From: Allium sativum
Lineage: Eukaryota; Streptophyta; Magnoliopsida; Asparagales; Amaryllidaceae
Length of the DNA: 64,000 nt
NCBI GenBank assembly: GCA_030737875.1
Contig: CM060912.1
Coordinates: forward strand, 883,337,199-883,401,198
Direction: 5' to 3'
The position numbers and the translations under genes were made by a program. The notes under the pieces were generated by a model. It did not search any database. It saw only the letters and a program-made list of their open reading frames with translations, and had not been told where the DNA came from. Positions 13,206 through 26,489 of the stretch are shown here, in pieces (position 1 is the stretch's first letter; each line of letters opens with the position of its first letter).

Positions 13206-13580
13206 AATATTCATGTGTTGAGTTGCAATTCATTCGTTGAGTTGAAATTCATGTGTTGAATATTATTTGAATTTAAACAAATAGCTTTAGCGATGAAAAT
13301 CACATTTTTATATATATACAAACCATAGCGAATATTCATGTGTTGAGTTGCTATTCATTCGTTGAGTTGAAATTCATGTGTTGAATATTATTTGAATTTA
13401 AAAAAATAGCTTTAGCGATGAAAATCACATTTTTATATATATACAAACTATATAGAATATTCATGTGTTGAGTTGCAATTCGTTCGTCGAGTTGAAATTC
13501 ATGTGTTGAATGTTATCGTATTTTAAAATAAAATGAATCGACAATAAAAACTACATTTTTATTGTGAATATGAAGTGTTA
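13206..13580 (+). repeat. Tandem repeat, about 125-bp period, three copies
   Basis: Units begin AATATTCATGTGTTGAG at 13206, 13331 and 13456; the third decays. Each includes an AAAATCACATTTT inverted repeat and the stretch TTGAGTTGAAATTCATGTG. It lies at the same relative position as the palindromic arrays of the other LTRs. Confidence 0.85.
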
Positions 13581-14469
13581 AAAACATTTACGTGTTGAAT
13601 AAATATTTTTGATGATAAAAATATTTCTTTTATCATGTATACGCTTTGATAAAAATACACACGTGTTGAAATAAATAATAGTTTACTAGAAATATTATTA
13701 TTAGCTTTGTTCTGCATATTTATACATGTGTTGAACAGGAAAAATGGATTAGCTGTAGAGTAAAGAAAATATTTGTGTGCCCGACAAATAGGTAAGCCTT
13801 GATGAGTTGGCTGCGCAATTTTATTTTTATATCAACTCCTGTGAATGCCATTGGATGCGGAGTGCTGGTTATTCTGTGTGAAATAATAAACATCGCCATA
13901 GGATAGTAACAATTAATTTTGAACTACACTACATGGCATACTCCTTGATGATAGACATACTTCATCATATTCCACATAAGCAATTGGAGCTTGTGTGACG
14001 AGGTGGAAGATTTACCATACGAGCGAGAGGCATGTATAGCGATGACTATATACTACAGGTTGAACTGATGACTGATATGGACTATATAAAATATAACGAT
14101 AAATTGCCAGATTAAAAAAAAACCCACACGGGTCTGGAGTTGACAATAATCACGTCGCTCTAGTTATTAGATACGGCACATGGACTATTTATTTCCACAC
14201 GGAAACGGGGGTGACGAGAATTTATTCTCTGGAGTGATTATCTATACATGATCCACCGTAAACACCAGAATATATCACTATAAATATGTGGATGCTCTTT
14301 AGGATTTATTGGGTACCTAACACGGCCCAATAAATTTCCAAACCCCTCCCCGTACAAAGGAGGTTATGGCGAAATTTTTCGAAATATTAAGGCGTTAGTG
14401 AAATATTTGAAGTAAAAACGAAGTTGAAAATATAGAATGAGCTATAGTGGGAATTATAGGATGAACTAT

Positions 14470-14950
14470 ATTTATATATATAAATATAAATATAATTAAA
14501 AGGAATCGAAGCCGTGCAGTTCGTGTTTCAGAATCGTAATTTGAAACGATTAGTACGAGAAATCCGACCATCGGATTTCCCCGAAACCGCAACCGTTGGG
14601 TTCGCCTTGGAAATATCTTCCCAACGGCACCAACCTTGTAAAAATCCAACGGTTGGATTGTACGGAATGTTTAATTCAAATCTGAAGGAAAACAGCGCCA
14701 GAATCGTTTATATTTGTATATAAATATAAATATAATTAAATTAAATCGAATAACGACGCTGCAGTTCGAATTTTGAAACCGTAACTTCAAACGACTAGCG
14801 TGGAAGATCCGACCATCGGATTTTCACGAAACTGGAACCATTGGGTTCGCTTTGGGAATATCTTCTCACTGATATAGACTTTGTAGAAATCCAACGGTTA
14901 GATTTCCCGATATGTGTAAAACAAATTAGGGGAAAAACAGCGCCACTGCC
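14470..14950 (+). repeat. Duplicated module of about 240 bp carrying two palindromes
   Basis: Two direct copies, about 14470-14709 and 14710-14950, each starting with a TATAAATATAAATATAATTA stretch. Each contains a near-palindrome ATCCGA-CCA-TCGGAT (14561-14577, 14807-14821) and then ATCCAACGGTTGGAT (14643-14659; the second copy at 14889-14903 has one change). The LARD-like LTRs have this module once. Confidence 0.75.
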
Positions 14951-16216
14951 ACGGCACGACCTGAAACGTCGTTTAATTAAATATGGCCATTTTTAAATAA
15001 ATAAAAATGGCGAAAAATCATTATAAAATATTATAAGCAACATAGATTGCAAATAATCCAATTTGGCTTGAATTGTTTGATATTTGATGGTTGTATGTGC
15101 TTGACACGAAAATAACACTAAAGAACCGAAAGATGGATGTCGAATAATATAACCATGAAAAGAATCGATTTAAATTCTAATTACGTGAATTATTTGAAAA
15201 GGCCGAGCTAACCCTCATTTCAAATAATTTATCGAGCAATTCGAATTGGAAAATGCAAAGACGATTCAAGACCGACGATCTTCGTATCGGTTGGATGGGC
15301 GCTGTTGAGGTTCCTGACCGGAGTAGCTACCGGAAAGGGACGGAAGTAGTAGCCGTCTGAACGTATGTGTTGATTGGACGGATATACGAGGAATTGACGC
15401 CTCCGGTTTCGTTCAGACCCAGAACGGACTTGTAAATGGACTGTGTGTCTGACATTGGATTTTGTTCTATGCTGATTGATCTCTGTTAAATATATATCTG
15501 TTTGGCGGCGGAGAATTTATTCTTTTGCTTAACGCCCTTCTCTGAGACGTACGAGCTCAGAGGTTATATATCGATAGAAATCAATCGTATGGAGTGGATT
15601 GCCTATGTGGCATGCCAATATGCTGTGATCAAGGCTTCTGTAGCAAAGCAAAGTCTTGTGGATGATGATCAAAGCACGGTCTACGTGGCATGGCTTTGTG
15701 TATAGCGTGGATTTGCGAGCCTCACACCTCGTTATGAGTTAAAAACGGGATACGGACTGTAGGGAGAGCACGACGTTTCTTTCTAGCTATGATGGTGTCA
15801 GTGACTTACCATCCCTGACATGTATATCTATTTTTCACCTATGTGGTTGTTGGAATGCGAGGCGCCTCGATTATAGGTCTGTAAGGACCGGGAAACGTGT
15901 GTTCAGGAATAACTAATCCTCAAACGTAAGAGAGGACCGGCCCTGAAGCATCCAGGGGTTACCCAGAGTGTGTAGTCTTGAGGCATTTGCTAGAATGTCT
16001 TGAAGAGGAGAGGAGCTTGCCCCTTGCCTCGACTCATGACGGAAATCCAATTTCCAATACGAAATAACGGACCCGATTGTAGAACTAGTATGGCGACATA
16101 GTAGATGGTAGCTATGCCGTCTATGATTGATATTTATGATGTTATTCGTTTTTGAAACATATATGCACTAGTAATAATATCAATTGATTTTGCTTTATTC
16201 GTATCAAGCATATTTG

Positions 16217-16288
16217 GCCATTATAAGGGAAAACTCTATCCTCCGGCTTGCGTTGCATTGTATGATGGGACTTGAGTCTTATAATGGC
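16217..16288 (+). other. Conserved stem-loop with compensatory changes (solo-LTR copy)
   Basis: Perfect 11-bp arms GCCATTATAAG (16217-16227) and CTTATAATGGC (16278-16288) enclose a conserved loop with CTATCCTCCGGCTTGCGTTG. Compared with the copy at 18772, one T-A pair is replaced by C-G on both sides of the stem. It lies 0.7 kb before the LTR end. Confidence 0.75.
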
Positions 16289-18771
16289 ATCATTCTTTTT
16301 AAAAGCATTGCGTTGTTTTAAAAGAATTTACTTTGTTTTAAATGCACTAGCAATCACTGGAGTAAACCCGTTCCGTGAAAGTGGCGTGGTCCTATGATTT
16401 GCTTATTACTGTTGTTTAACTGTTAAATAGATTCCTCATACCAGTCCCCATGACTGACTCGTTGTTTGTTTCACTTTGCAAACGCGGGTGCCCTTATTTT
16501 CACACGGGCAGCCTAGTTCACAGGTGACAGGTTGTTTTTGGCTCTGCATTGTTGCATAGAGTGCATTTTGGCTCATGGCGAGGCTGACTTCACAGAGACG
16601 ACTTTGACATTTTCTGACATTATTGTACTTATATTATGATTCCGCCACTGGCGATGCAGACTGCTTTACTTTCAGTACTTCTTATTGTATGTATATGTAC
16701 CGCCTTCGGCGATGTAGACTGATACCCTTATTATGTCTCACTGCATGTATGTATTCCGCCTCTGGCGATGATGACTGATCACTTCCCTTTTTATTTACTA
16801 AGTTATATCCTACGCTGTGCTATTCTGATATTGTTACATGCTGTGATTCCGCTGTCATATCCATGTAAAATTATTCTAATTATTGTTTTGGCTATTATCT
16901 GTACTCTGCTATGATGATTAATGTGTTATATTCCAATGATTATCCTTAATACCGCCCCTCGGATTTTGGGATCGTCACAGTTTATATCGATTATATCTAT
17001 CGATTGGTTTTATATGAAGATTCCATTGTCAATGGAACGTGATTTTGGGTTGTCATGAATGGTATCTTTAATAATACTGTTCTTAGACCCAACGGAGTTA
17101 AGAAAATTAGAAACAAACTAGAGATTAGTTAAGTTGAATGGTTTTCTGGGTATTGATTTGATGTTGGTTTCGGCCTTCGGGGTTAATACTTAGGGAATTG
17201 TTCACTTGCTAATTTACGGTTAAGGCTGATGGAATGGAATGTGATTTTGGGGTTTATCATGAACCATGTTTAAATGTCATTGGTTCTTTAACCAGTTAAA
17301 AGACAGGTTATGATTTCCCAAGTTAAATAATCATTAATATTGATTTTTGGGAAGATTAAAACCAAGTGGAGTTTTAATGAATCTTTATTTAGATTGAAAT
17401 GATCGAGAATGGAGTATCACCAGTTTTGCTCCAGGCGATAGTTAAATATTTAATTAGATTTGAACGTGAAGTGGTAATTGAATTTACCGATAACACCGTG
17501 GTGTTAGATATGAAGTATTACCAGTTTTACTTCATGGGATGAATAGGTTGTGGTTAGAAAATTAAAACAAATGATTACTTCGGTAAGGTTCGTTAATCCC
17601 GACTAGTTTGGGTAAACCAAAATTTGATTTAAATTGATATTCAAAGGAAGATTAAAGAATAAATTTAAAGAATTTATCTTTGATAAAATTAATGGGGACC
17701 TTTCCCAAAGTAAAAGAATATTTGAATAAAGGAATATTCTGGATTGGAATAAGGCGTATGTTGTGTTTTTATAACAATTGTTTATTATATACGTGAGTTA
17801 TTCGGAAAGACCGGGTTCATCCCATTTTGAATAACTGAATTGACGATAAGTCGACGATGAAGACAGTGGTTGAAGACCGGAGGTTTTCACATTGTTTGGA
17901 TAATTACTAATGATCTTGATTGGGTTGTACACCCTAGAGGAGGGAATCAGTTGGTGATCGTCCGGACGTACTTGGAGATCGACGGATATGTGAGGGCCTC
18001 TCCCATGTATTGGACATATAGGGGAGGAATAAGGTGCCTCCGGTTTCATTCAGACCCAGAATGAACTTGTAAATGGATGTGTGTCTGACATCGGATTTCA
18101 TTCTGTGAGATTGATATACATTGGTTGCATAGCGTGAATTGCCTATGTTGCATGCTGAGATGCAAATGATCAAGGGTTCTGTTGAAAAGCAGAATCTTAT
18201 GGTTGATGATCAAAGCACGACCTTTGTGGCGTAGCTTTGTGTAGCGTTAATTCGCGAGCCTCACACCCCGGTGTGAACCATAAATGGGAGAGGACATCAG
18301 GGAGGGCATGCGTTTCTTTCTAGCTAGGAGTGGTGTCAGCGTTTTGCACGCCCTGACATTTTACTTATGTGGATGATTGATAGGAGGCGCCTCAGTTATA
18401 TCGGTCAATCTGGGGTCGATGGAGTCATTCGGCTCATTTACGCCCCATAAGGCGGGGAAACGTAGTGTTCAGGCATTTTAATCCATATCGAGTGGACCGT
18501 CCCGGACGATCCAAGGCTTGACTGAGCACTTGCCTGAGGCTTGGACTAGAGAGTCTCGAAGCGGTAAGGATGACCCTTTGCCTTGGTTCACAGATGGAAA
18601 TCCAACTTCCAATACGAAATTATGCGGTTTTAATTATAAACCTATATATGGTGACATAGTGGTATGGGGAACTTATGCCGTCTATGATTAATACTTATGA
18701 TTGAAATTATCTTGACACTATACACATATAGTAATAATAAAAGATGAAATTTCACGTACCAAGCATATTTG

Positions 18772-18843
18772 GCTATTATAAGGTAAAATTCTATCCTCCG
18801 GCTTGCGTTGCATTGTGTGATGGTACCTGAGTCTTATAATAGC
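18772..18843 (+). other. Conserved stem-loop (5' LTR copy)
   Basis: Perfect 11-bp arms GCTATTATAAG (18772-18782) and CTTATAATAGC (18833-18843) around the same conserved loop as at 16217. It lies about 0.5 kb before the end of the LTR. Confidence 0.75.
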
Positions 18844-19365
18844 TTCATTGTTCTTTATATAGCATTGCGCTGTTTGTTTTGTGCACTGGTATTCTTGGGA
18901 GGAAACTCGTTCCGTGTTATACGGTGTGGTCCCTTGTTTTACCAAACTTTAAAATAAAGATTAATAACTGTCTTAGTTCTCACACCAGTCACATGACTGA
19001 CCTGGAGTTTATTGTTTTAACCTAAACTTTGGGTGCCCCTATTTTCCACACAGGCAGCTAGTAGTTTTGGTTTTGCAGATTTATATTCACAGGACCGTGG
19101 TTTACAGCTGGAATGATATTCGGAAAGCTCTGTATCCGTATATTCTTTTCAGTTGTGTTTTGTATTATTTTTCCATTGCAATGTAATTTGTAAATCTCCG
19201 ATATTTAGTAAATGTGTAATATGTAATTCATACTCTGTGTATTCTTGTATTCCGATGGAATTGTTGTAATAAGCAATGAAATGGTCTTCCGTTTGTGTTC
19301 TGATTCGTCTCGTTCTCAACTCAATCTGGTCTTTCCTTCACGGGGAAGTTCAGGTCGTCTCAGTT

Positions 19366-19377
19366 TGGTATCAGTGC
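19366..19377 (+). other. Primer-binding site (tRNA-iMet type, one change)
   Basis: TGGTATCAGTGC, one base different from the consensus TGGTATCAGAGC, three bases after the LTR end at 19362. Confidence 0.8.
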
Positions 19378-20410
19378 TTTGGTTTACAGAGCTCGGAGAA
19401 CAAGACACGTTAGAACCAAACTAAAGAATTCATCAGAAATTGGATTAGCAATATCCAATAAGAATGACTCGTTAGAGATGGGATTAGTAGCATCCTAGAA
19501 TGAGTCGGAAGAGTATATTTTTAAAATGAAAACAAATATTGTTTTGAAAATTTAAACCTTATTTGACGTAATTGAATATTTATTTGTATTGAATTTGGAC
19601 AATTCAATATATAAAGATTTTGCATATACGTCTGATCCACGGGTATTCAAAGTTTTAATATACTGGATAGATATAGAATCACACTCTAGTCACCCGGGGA
19701 TGAAACTATTGATGACTATATAGCATCAGTAGTTTGTGTTCGAGTTTCGAAAGTGGGATTTTTATATATTTCCATTTGACTGGTGTGAGAACCAAAATAT
19801 AGTTAGAATATATTGTTGTGACTTGGCATAAAAAATGGATTATATATATATATATATATATAAATTATGAATTTGAAACGTTAATCAACTAATTGATTGA
19901 TGGCTGTGTTGTTTGATTATTAGTTTAACTAATGAGATTGTTGAAACTAATATGTATATGAAAGGCAAATTTAGGTCAAATGGTACCAAATATTGAACTA
20001 TATTGAAAATTGTTTGAAATTGCATGCATATACATGTGTATCCATTGAAAAGGTCATTGCAAAGAGGCTAGAGAAGAGGAATAAAATTGTTTGCCCGACA
20101 AATAGGTACATGTTTATTGTATTTCTTGGGTTTTGGATGATTCTATGAGCCGATTGGCTAGCCGCTTGGCTATTTCTTTTTCTTTTTGGATTGGAGAGGC
20201 CTGTATGGAAATTTTGGGATTTTCCTGGTGCTCCTGTGTAGGGGAGGTTATGGCGATATTTTTCGAAAATTTAGGGTGTGAGCCAAATTTTTGAAAAGTT
20301 CCTAGAAACTGAAAAGTTGAAGAAGTTAAGCCATAATGAAAATAATGAAAGTTGAGTTGGTTTGTAAAACAACTTTCACCTTCGTTCCTTTTCGGGGACG
20401 AAAAGTTTTT

Positions 20411-20423
20411 AAGTGGGAGATAT
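20411..20423 (+). other. Polypurine tract
   Basis: AAGTGGGAGATAT directly before the TGTAATAACC start of the 3' LTR, in the position and form usual for plant Ty3/gypsy elements. Confidence 0.75.
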
Positions 20424-21317
20424 TGTAATAACCCGGAAATCCGAACCAATTTAATTTTTTTTTAGTAATTTTAATGAATTTTGAATATTTAAAATGATTT
20501 ATTTTAAATAATAACGACGAGAAATTTATTTTGAATAGAATTAGAATGTATATATTTATTTGAATCGTCGTTATAAAATAAATATTTATTTTTAATTATA
20601 AAAGGAATTGAAAATGTTGCGATAGTTCGAAAATTTGATTTCAAATTTCAAATGAAGGTAAAGGATTCAAAATAAACTGGATTTTAGCGAAACCAAAAAT
20701 ATTAGAATCTAATTGAGAATATCTTTCCAATGAATATGAAAAATTGAAATTTCATAGCGGGAATAAAAAGTTATGCTCAGTTGAAAATTCAGAATAGTCG
20801 CTATGGAAATGTAGCCCTTAAAAATGGAAATTTTGCAAACGACCTCCCTTTTCGACGAAACCACTTCTGTTGGATCCAGGATATCAAGTTATTGCTAGAT
20901 TCCCAAATTTGTAATTTTTGAAATCAATATGTGAGTGTGGCGCAGGAAAACGTGTTTTGATAGTTTCAGGCAATTTCGATCGACCAGAAAATGGTCAATT
21001 TTCAAACGGTCTTCAAATTTGACGAAATTAGTTTTGTTAGAACCGTATCGTCGATACGAAGCAAGAAAATATTTTTTGGGAATTTTTAGAGTCTGTATGT
21101 GGCCCCAGTAAATTGAAATGTGCGTTCAAATTCAATATATTGATTTATATTTTAATTTTGATGGAAACTGATCGAAACGATCGAACTTGCTTACAATGCA
21201 TATCACATCGCGTTCGGAATGTGGGTGATTAGCTAGGGGTGACTATTGTTGGGTCTCTTTAGGGATTAGAATGGAAAATCAACTCAAAATAGAAATAAAT
21301 AAAATAATTTAATTAAA

Positions 21318-21696
21318 TATAAATATACTTTAAAACCCTACACCTAAACCAAATCTCAACCGCCCCCCTTTCTCTCTGAAAATCCCGATCCCTTAAAAAA
21401 CCGTTGGCCCTCCTCCCCTTTTCAATCACCCGTCGCGCCACCACTAGGTGTCGCAACGCCCGTGCCTCCGCCCAGCAAGCCGCCGAGACCCCCCTTCATC
21501 TCTATCCCGTCGCTCTCTCCCCCCCCCCCCCCTCTTTCCTTACCGAAACCCTACCCCATAAACCCGCCAGAAACTCCACCGCCCATCACCGTAAGGCCCG
21601 CCGCTGGCCACCGAAGCCTTCAATGACCCTGACCACCTCCGTTCGACGTAGCCCGACCGCCAGACCCCTTGGGCCCTTCCCCATTCACCTGTAAGT
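21318..21696 (+). promoter_or_regulatory. LTR promoter, GC-rich leader and splice-donor-like site (3' LTR)
   Basis: TATAAATA at 21318-21325, leader to 21690, then CACCTGTAAGTTTTTT with GTAAGT at 21691. Spacing from TATA to donor is 373 bp against 366 bp in the sister LTR. The open frame at 21404-21694 is in a different frame from the proline-rich one in the sister copy, so the leader does not encode a conserved protein. Confidence 0.55.
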
Positions 21697-21789
21697 TTTT
21701 TTAATTTCTACTTTGGTTTATTTAGGTTAATTTAATTATAAAACATTGTTTTAAATTTATAAAACTAGTTCGGTTGTAGCGATATAAAA

Positions 21790-22440
21790 TTTATTTTTTT
21801 GAAGCGAAAAGATCCTATTTTTATATGAAAGGTTTTGAAATAAAAATTATATTTTTATATGTATGACTTTGAAGTAAAAATTTGATTTTTATTATATGAA
21901 TATAAACACAAAGAAGTGATTTTTAGTTTATAGAAGGTTGAAATTTTTATATGTTAAAAGGTTGAATCTTTATATAAAGTGAAATATAAAAGATTTGATT
22001 TTGTTTATTTGGAAAGATAGGATTTTTATATTGAAGTAACGAATATAAAGTTATAATTTTTATATATGTATGATAGTAAAGTTATAATTTTTATATATGT
22101 ATGATAGTAAAGTTATGATTTTGATATATGTAAGAGGATAAAAATTCGATTTTTATATATATGAAGTGGAAATAAAAATATGATTTTTATTTTCTAGGAA
22201 GCGAAGTAAAAATAGGATTTTTATATGTATGAAATGTAAATAAAAATACGATTTTTATTTTGAAGTTAGCGAAGTAAAAATATGATTTTGTCGTTTGAAT
22301 GGCAATGTAAAAAAATGATTTTTATATATTCATTAGCGATAAAAAAATTCGATTTTTATGTAATAGCATAACGATAAAAATATACGATTTTATATATGAA
22401 ATGCCATTTTAGAAATGTGATTTTTAATGTGAACAGCGGG
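21790..22440 (+). repeat. Degenerate palindromic tandem array (3' LTR copy)
   Basis: Counterpart of 8440-9120, with units such as AAATAAAAATATGATTTTTA. One segment present near 8618-8640 is missing here, so unit number differs between the two LTRs. Confidence 0.75.
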
Positions 22441-22578
22441 AAAAGATAGCGATAGTATTGACGGAAATCAAAACGGAATCCATACCATTTAAAAGGAAAG
22501 AATGGAGGAGTGGAACCCTCGATGAGAATTTCTCACTTTTAATTTATTTTCTAGTTGAAATATATATAGGATGTTGAC

Positions 22579-22625
22579 GGTGCTTAGCAGCACCTGACAC
22601 CCGTCGTCCACAGACCATGGACGAC
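22579..22625 (+). other. Paired hairpins (3' LTR copy)
   Basis: GGTGCT (22579-22584) with AGCACC (22589-22594) around TAGC, then GTCGTCCA (22603-22610) with TGGACGAC (22618-22625) around CAGACCA. Only the first loop differs from the 5' LTR copy (TAGT there). Confidence 0.7.
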
Positions 22626-25600
22626 TTGTTTATTTGTTTGATTTTGTTGTGCAAATTGATTGTGTGATGTGGAATGAATAAATATTTTATAGTTAAAAAT
22701 ATAATTTTTAGCGTGTATATAAAATAAATATTTATAAACAAATCGGACGATTTGTCTATGTACACACATTTGACTGATATTGATTGGGACGATAAATTTT
22801 ACACATCGCCCATCTGCACAAATAAAACCTGTGTTTGATTGTTTGAAACCCCACACGGGTATTGGGATGATATTGGACATACACTAATCCCAATATTTAG
22901 TTGTATATCGATCGATTGACTAACATACTGTTGTAAGTGTTAAATATTTATATTTAATGCTTATGCAGTGTAGAAGGCACTTTGAATGATGGTTAACTGT
23001 GTTTGATTGTTGTTGTATACATGTGTGTATGAAATCCATATAATCACATTATATGGTAATTGACTATGTCTGATTCCAATACAGAAAGAATGAATATTTT
23101 AAAATATCGATTATTTTAAAATAACGAATATTTTCAAAATAATATTCAGAAAAGATCAAAATCAAATTTTGATGTCCGATTTGGGATGGACACGAATATA
23201 TTTAAATATATATAGCCGTGTTGATTAGATCGATGACATTTTGATGTGTTCGATATTTATATCGATTTTTTTCATTTGTATAATGAATATTGAAAAGGGA
23301 ATTGATTTCAAAATATAATGTTTTGAAAATATTATCATTTATATATCGATGATATGGAATATTCATTTTTGATCTGATTGAATATGAAGTTGAAATCATT
23401 TTGAAAACGAATTTAAAACAATTTATAAAATACGTTTTAAATGGAAATCGATGAAATATATATTACATATATTATATATATTATATAATGGCCTGAATAG
23501 AATGCGCCGCGCTGCGGCAGTTCGCGAAATTCGACCATTGACTTCGAATGGATATTACGGGAGATCCGATCGTCGGATTCTCCTAAAACTGGAACCGTTG
23601 TGTTCATATCGAAAAGATATTTCTAACAAATATTAGATATTAGAAATCTAACGGTTGGATTTGGAATTATGTCCAAATCACATTTGTAAAAGGTCTTTAT
23701 AAGTGTTGTTCGATGGCCGCTTATGGAAATCGACTGTATGGGCCTTGGTAAAATTATTAATAATATCAATAATTAGTGTAAAATCATAAAAAATGATTTG
23801 GAAAGAATTGGGATGAAAAATTCCATATTTGAAAAGATAAAAATAGATTTGTATTGAAATGAACTAGTTTTGAACTAGAAATACAATTCAATTATTTTTA
23901 AAATAAATAAATTGGTTTTGAAATGGTTTTAAAAATAACCAGAATTTCCAATATATAAATTGGAAATGGATTTGAATCGAAATTGTCTTTGGAATATTTC
24001 GATGTTGGATTTCGTGATTATACAGATATTGTTATGGAAATTTGAAAGATATATTTATATCGTTATTTCTAATACGATATTTGATGGTCGTAGAATTTGA
24101 TATTGAATATAAGTCGATATATGTTCTATTCAGAGCCTTGTATTTAATATCAAATGGGATTTGGGTTTGTCGTGAATGGTGTCTTTATTAACAATGTTCT
24201 TAATCCCAGTTGAGAAAAAGATTAAATATTTTTATTTAGATTTAATGAAGTATATAAATTAAATAATATTTAATTGGAATTGATTTTTGGGGTTATCGTG
24301 AACGGTGTTTTAAATAACACTTGTTCTTTAACCCGATAATTAATGGAATGTGAAATGGGTATATCATGAACTTTGTTTTAACGACATTCGTTCTTTAACT
24401 CGATTTACAGTGAAATGGGATTTGGAATTTATAAATCTTTTGTTAAGATTTAAAGAAGATTTTTCAAAGAAAAGTTTTCCAATTTAACATATTAAATTGG
24501 AATTGAATGGAATTTGATTTGGCGATAATCGAAGTAAGCTTCTGTAGAGGAAGACGGTTAATATATATGGAATTTAAAAGGCCTTGTCGTTATTCCATTT
24601 ATATTATCGGTTGGATATGGAAGTTTGTATCGATTATATCTATCGATTGGTTTTCCATGAAGATTCCATTGTCAAAGGAATGTGATTTTGGGCTATCGTG
24701 AATGGTATCTATAATAATACTGTTCTTAGACGCAACGGAGTCAAGAAAATCAGAAACTAACTAGAGATTAGTTAAGTTGAATGGTTTTCTGGGTATTGTT
24801 CTGATGTTGGTTTCGGCCTTCGGGGTTAATACTTAGGGAATTGTTCACTTGCTAATTTACGTTTAAGGGCTGATGGAATGGAATGTGATTTTGGGGTTTA
24901 TCGTGAACCGTGTTTAAATGACATTGGTTCTTTAACCTAGTTAAAAGGGAGGTTATGATTTCCCAAGTTAAATAATCATTAATATTGATTTTTGGGAAGA
25001 TTAAAACCAAGTGGAGTATTAATGATTCTTTAATTAGATTGAAATAATCGAGAATGGAGTATCACCAGTTTTGCTCCGGGCTCTAGCTAAATCTTTAATT
25101 AGGTTTGAACGTGAAATGGTAATTGAATTTACCGATAACACCATGGTGTTAGATATGAAGTATTACCAGTTTTACTTCATGAGATGAATAGGTTGGGGTT
25201 GGAAAATTAAAACAAATGATTACTTCGGTAAGGTTCGTTAATCCTAGCTCGTTTGGGTAAACCAAAATTTGGTTTGAATTGATATTCAAAGGAAAATTAA
25301 AGAATAAAGTTAAAGAATTTATCTTTGATAAAATTAATGGGAACCTTTCCCAAAGTAAAAGAATATTTGAATAAAGGAATATTCTGGATTGGAATAAGGC
25401 GTATGTTGTGTTTTCGTAACACTTGTTTATTATATACACGAGTTATTCGGAAAGACCGGGTTTATCCCATTCTGAAAAACTGAATCGACAATAAGTCAAC
25501 GATGAAGACGGTGGTTGAAGACCGGAGGTCTTCACATCGTTTGGATAATTACTAATGATATTGATTGGGCTGTACACCCAAGAGGACGGAATCAGTTGGT

Positions 25601-26417
25601 GATCGTCCGGACGTACTTGGAGATCGACGGATATGTGAGGGCCTCTCCCCTGTATTGGACATATGAGGAAGGAATAAGGTGCCTCCGGTTTCATTCAGAC
25701 GCAGAACAAACTTGTAAATGGATGTGTGTCTGACATCGGATTTCATTCTGTGTGATTGATATACATTGGTTGCATAGCGTGAATTGCCTATGTGGCATGC
25801 TGAGATGCAAATGATCAAGGTTTATGTTGAAAAGCAGAATCTTATTGTTGATGATCAAAGCACGGCCTTTGTGTCGTAGCTTTGTGTAGCGTTAATTCGC
25901 GAGCCTCACACCCCAGTGTGAACCAGAAATGGGAGAGGACATCAGGGAGGGCATGCGTTTCTTTCTAGCTAGGAGTGGTGTCAGCGTTTTGCATGCCCTA
26001 ACATTTTACTTATGTGGATGATGGATAGGAGGCGCCTCAGTTATATCGGTCGATCCAGGGCCGACGGAGTCATTTGGCTCATGTACGCCCCATAGGGCGG
26101 GGAAACGTAGTGTTTAGGCATTTTAATCTACATCGAGTGGACCGGCCCTGACGATCCAAGGCTTGACTGAGCACTTGCCCGAGGCTCGGGCTAGAGAGTC
26201 TCGAAGCGGTAAGGACGATCCCTTTCCTTGGTACACAGATGGAAATCCAACTTCCAATACGAAATTTTTTCGGTTTTAATTGTAAACCTATATATGGAGA
26301 CATAGTGGTATGGGGCACTTATGCCGTCTATGATTGATACTTTTGATTAAAATTATTTTGACGCTATACACATGTAGTAATAATAAAAGATGAAATTTCA
26401 CGTACCAAGCATATTTG

Positions 26418-26489
26418 GCTATTATTAGATAAAAATCTATCCTCCGGCTTGCGTTGCATTGTGTGATGGGACCTGAGTCTTATAATAGC
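26418..26489 (+). other. Conserved stem-loop (3' LTR copy)
   Basis: Arms GCTATTATTAG (26418-26428) and CTTATAATAGC (26479-26489) with one mismatch; the loop is almost identical to the copy at 18772. Confidence 0.7.

Larger units (their letters stand above)
11285..16979 (+). mobile_element. Solo LTR (5.7 kb) nested in the 5' LTR
   Basis: Starts TGTAATAACCCGG and ends GATCGTCACA, with 5-bp TSDs GTTTG (11280-11284) and GTTTA (16980-16984) that differ by one transition. Removing 11285-16984 restores the sequence found uninterrupted near 24618-24634 of the sister LTR, which confirms the boundaries. It has no interior or second LTR, so it is a solo LTR left by unequal recombination. It is related to, but clearly distinct from, its host LTR and shares several islands with the minus solo LTR at 57136-62644. 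No open frame in it resembles a known protein. Confidence 0.92.
7064..19362 (+). mobile_element. 5' LTR of the LARD-like element, split by a solo LTR
   Basis: Starts TATAATAACCCGG (ancestral TG mutated to TA) and ends GTCGTCTCA just before the primer site. The stretch from 7064 to 11284 and from 16985 to 19362 aligns with the intact 3' LTR at 20424-27008. The interruption at 11285-16979 is a related but distinct solo LTR. U3 is about 0.9 kb (TATA at 7960), so R plus U5 would exceed 5 kb. Open frames such as 8076-8267 (proline-rich) and 9223-9553 are not preserved as proteins in the sister LTR. Confidence 0.88.
19363..20423 (+). mobile_element. Non-coding interior of the LARD-like element
   Basis: 1061 bp from the primer site to the polypurine tract. 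I see no gag, protease, reverse transcriptase or integrase motif. The 111-codon open frame at 20114-20449 on the minus strand crosses the LTR border and is not credible as a gene. Two stretches, around 20090-20107 (GCCCGACAAATAGGTA) and 20237-20262 (GAGGTTATGGCGA), recur inside the unrelated-looking solo LTR at 13779-13794 and 14361-14385. A GGGGACGAAAAG stretch near 20394 is typical of the segment just before chromovirus polypurine tracts. Confidence 0.75.

Noticed and set aside
17798..18173. Frames with counterparts at 25443-25818 that might suggest a conserved LTR protein
   Set aside because: Both strands are open in the same area of both LTRs, and similarity is equally high outside the frames, so this is DNA-level copy identity.
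11285..19362. A single 12.3 kb LTR
   Set aside because: The apparent size is caused by the solo LTR at 11285-16979, shown by its TSD and by the uninterrupted sister LTR.
20114..20449. 111-codon minus-strand frame in the LARD-like interior
   Set aside because: It crosses the polypurine tract and LTR border, has no homology, and is antisense to the element.
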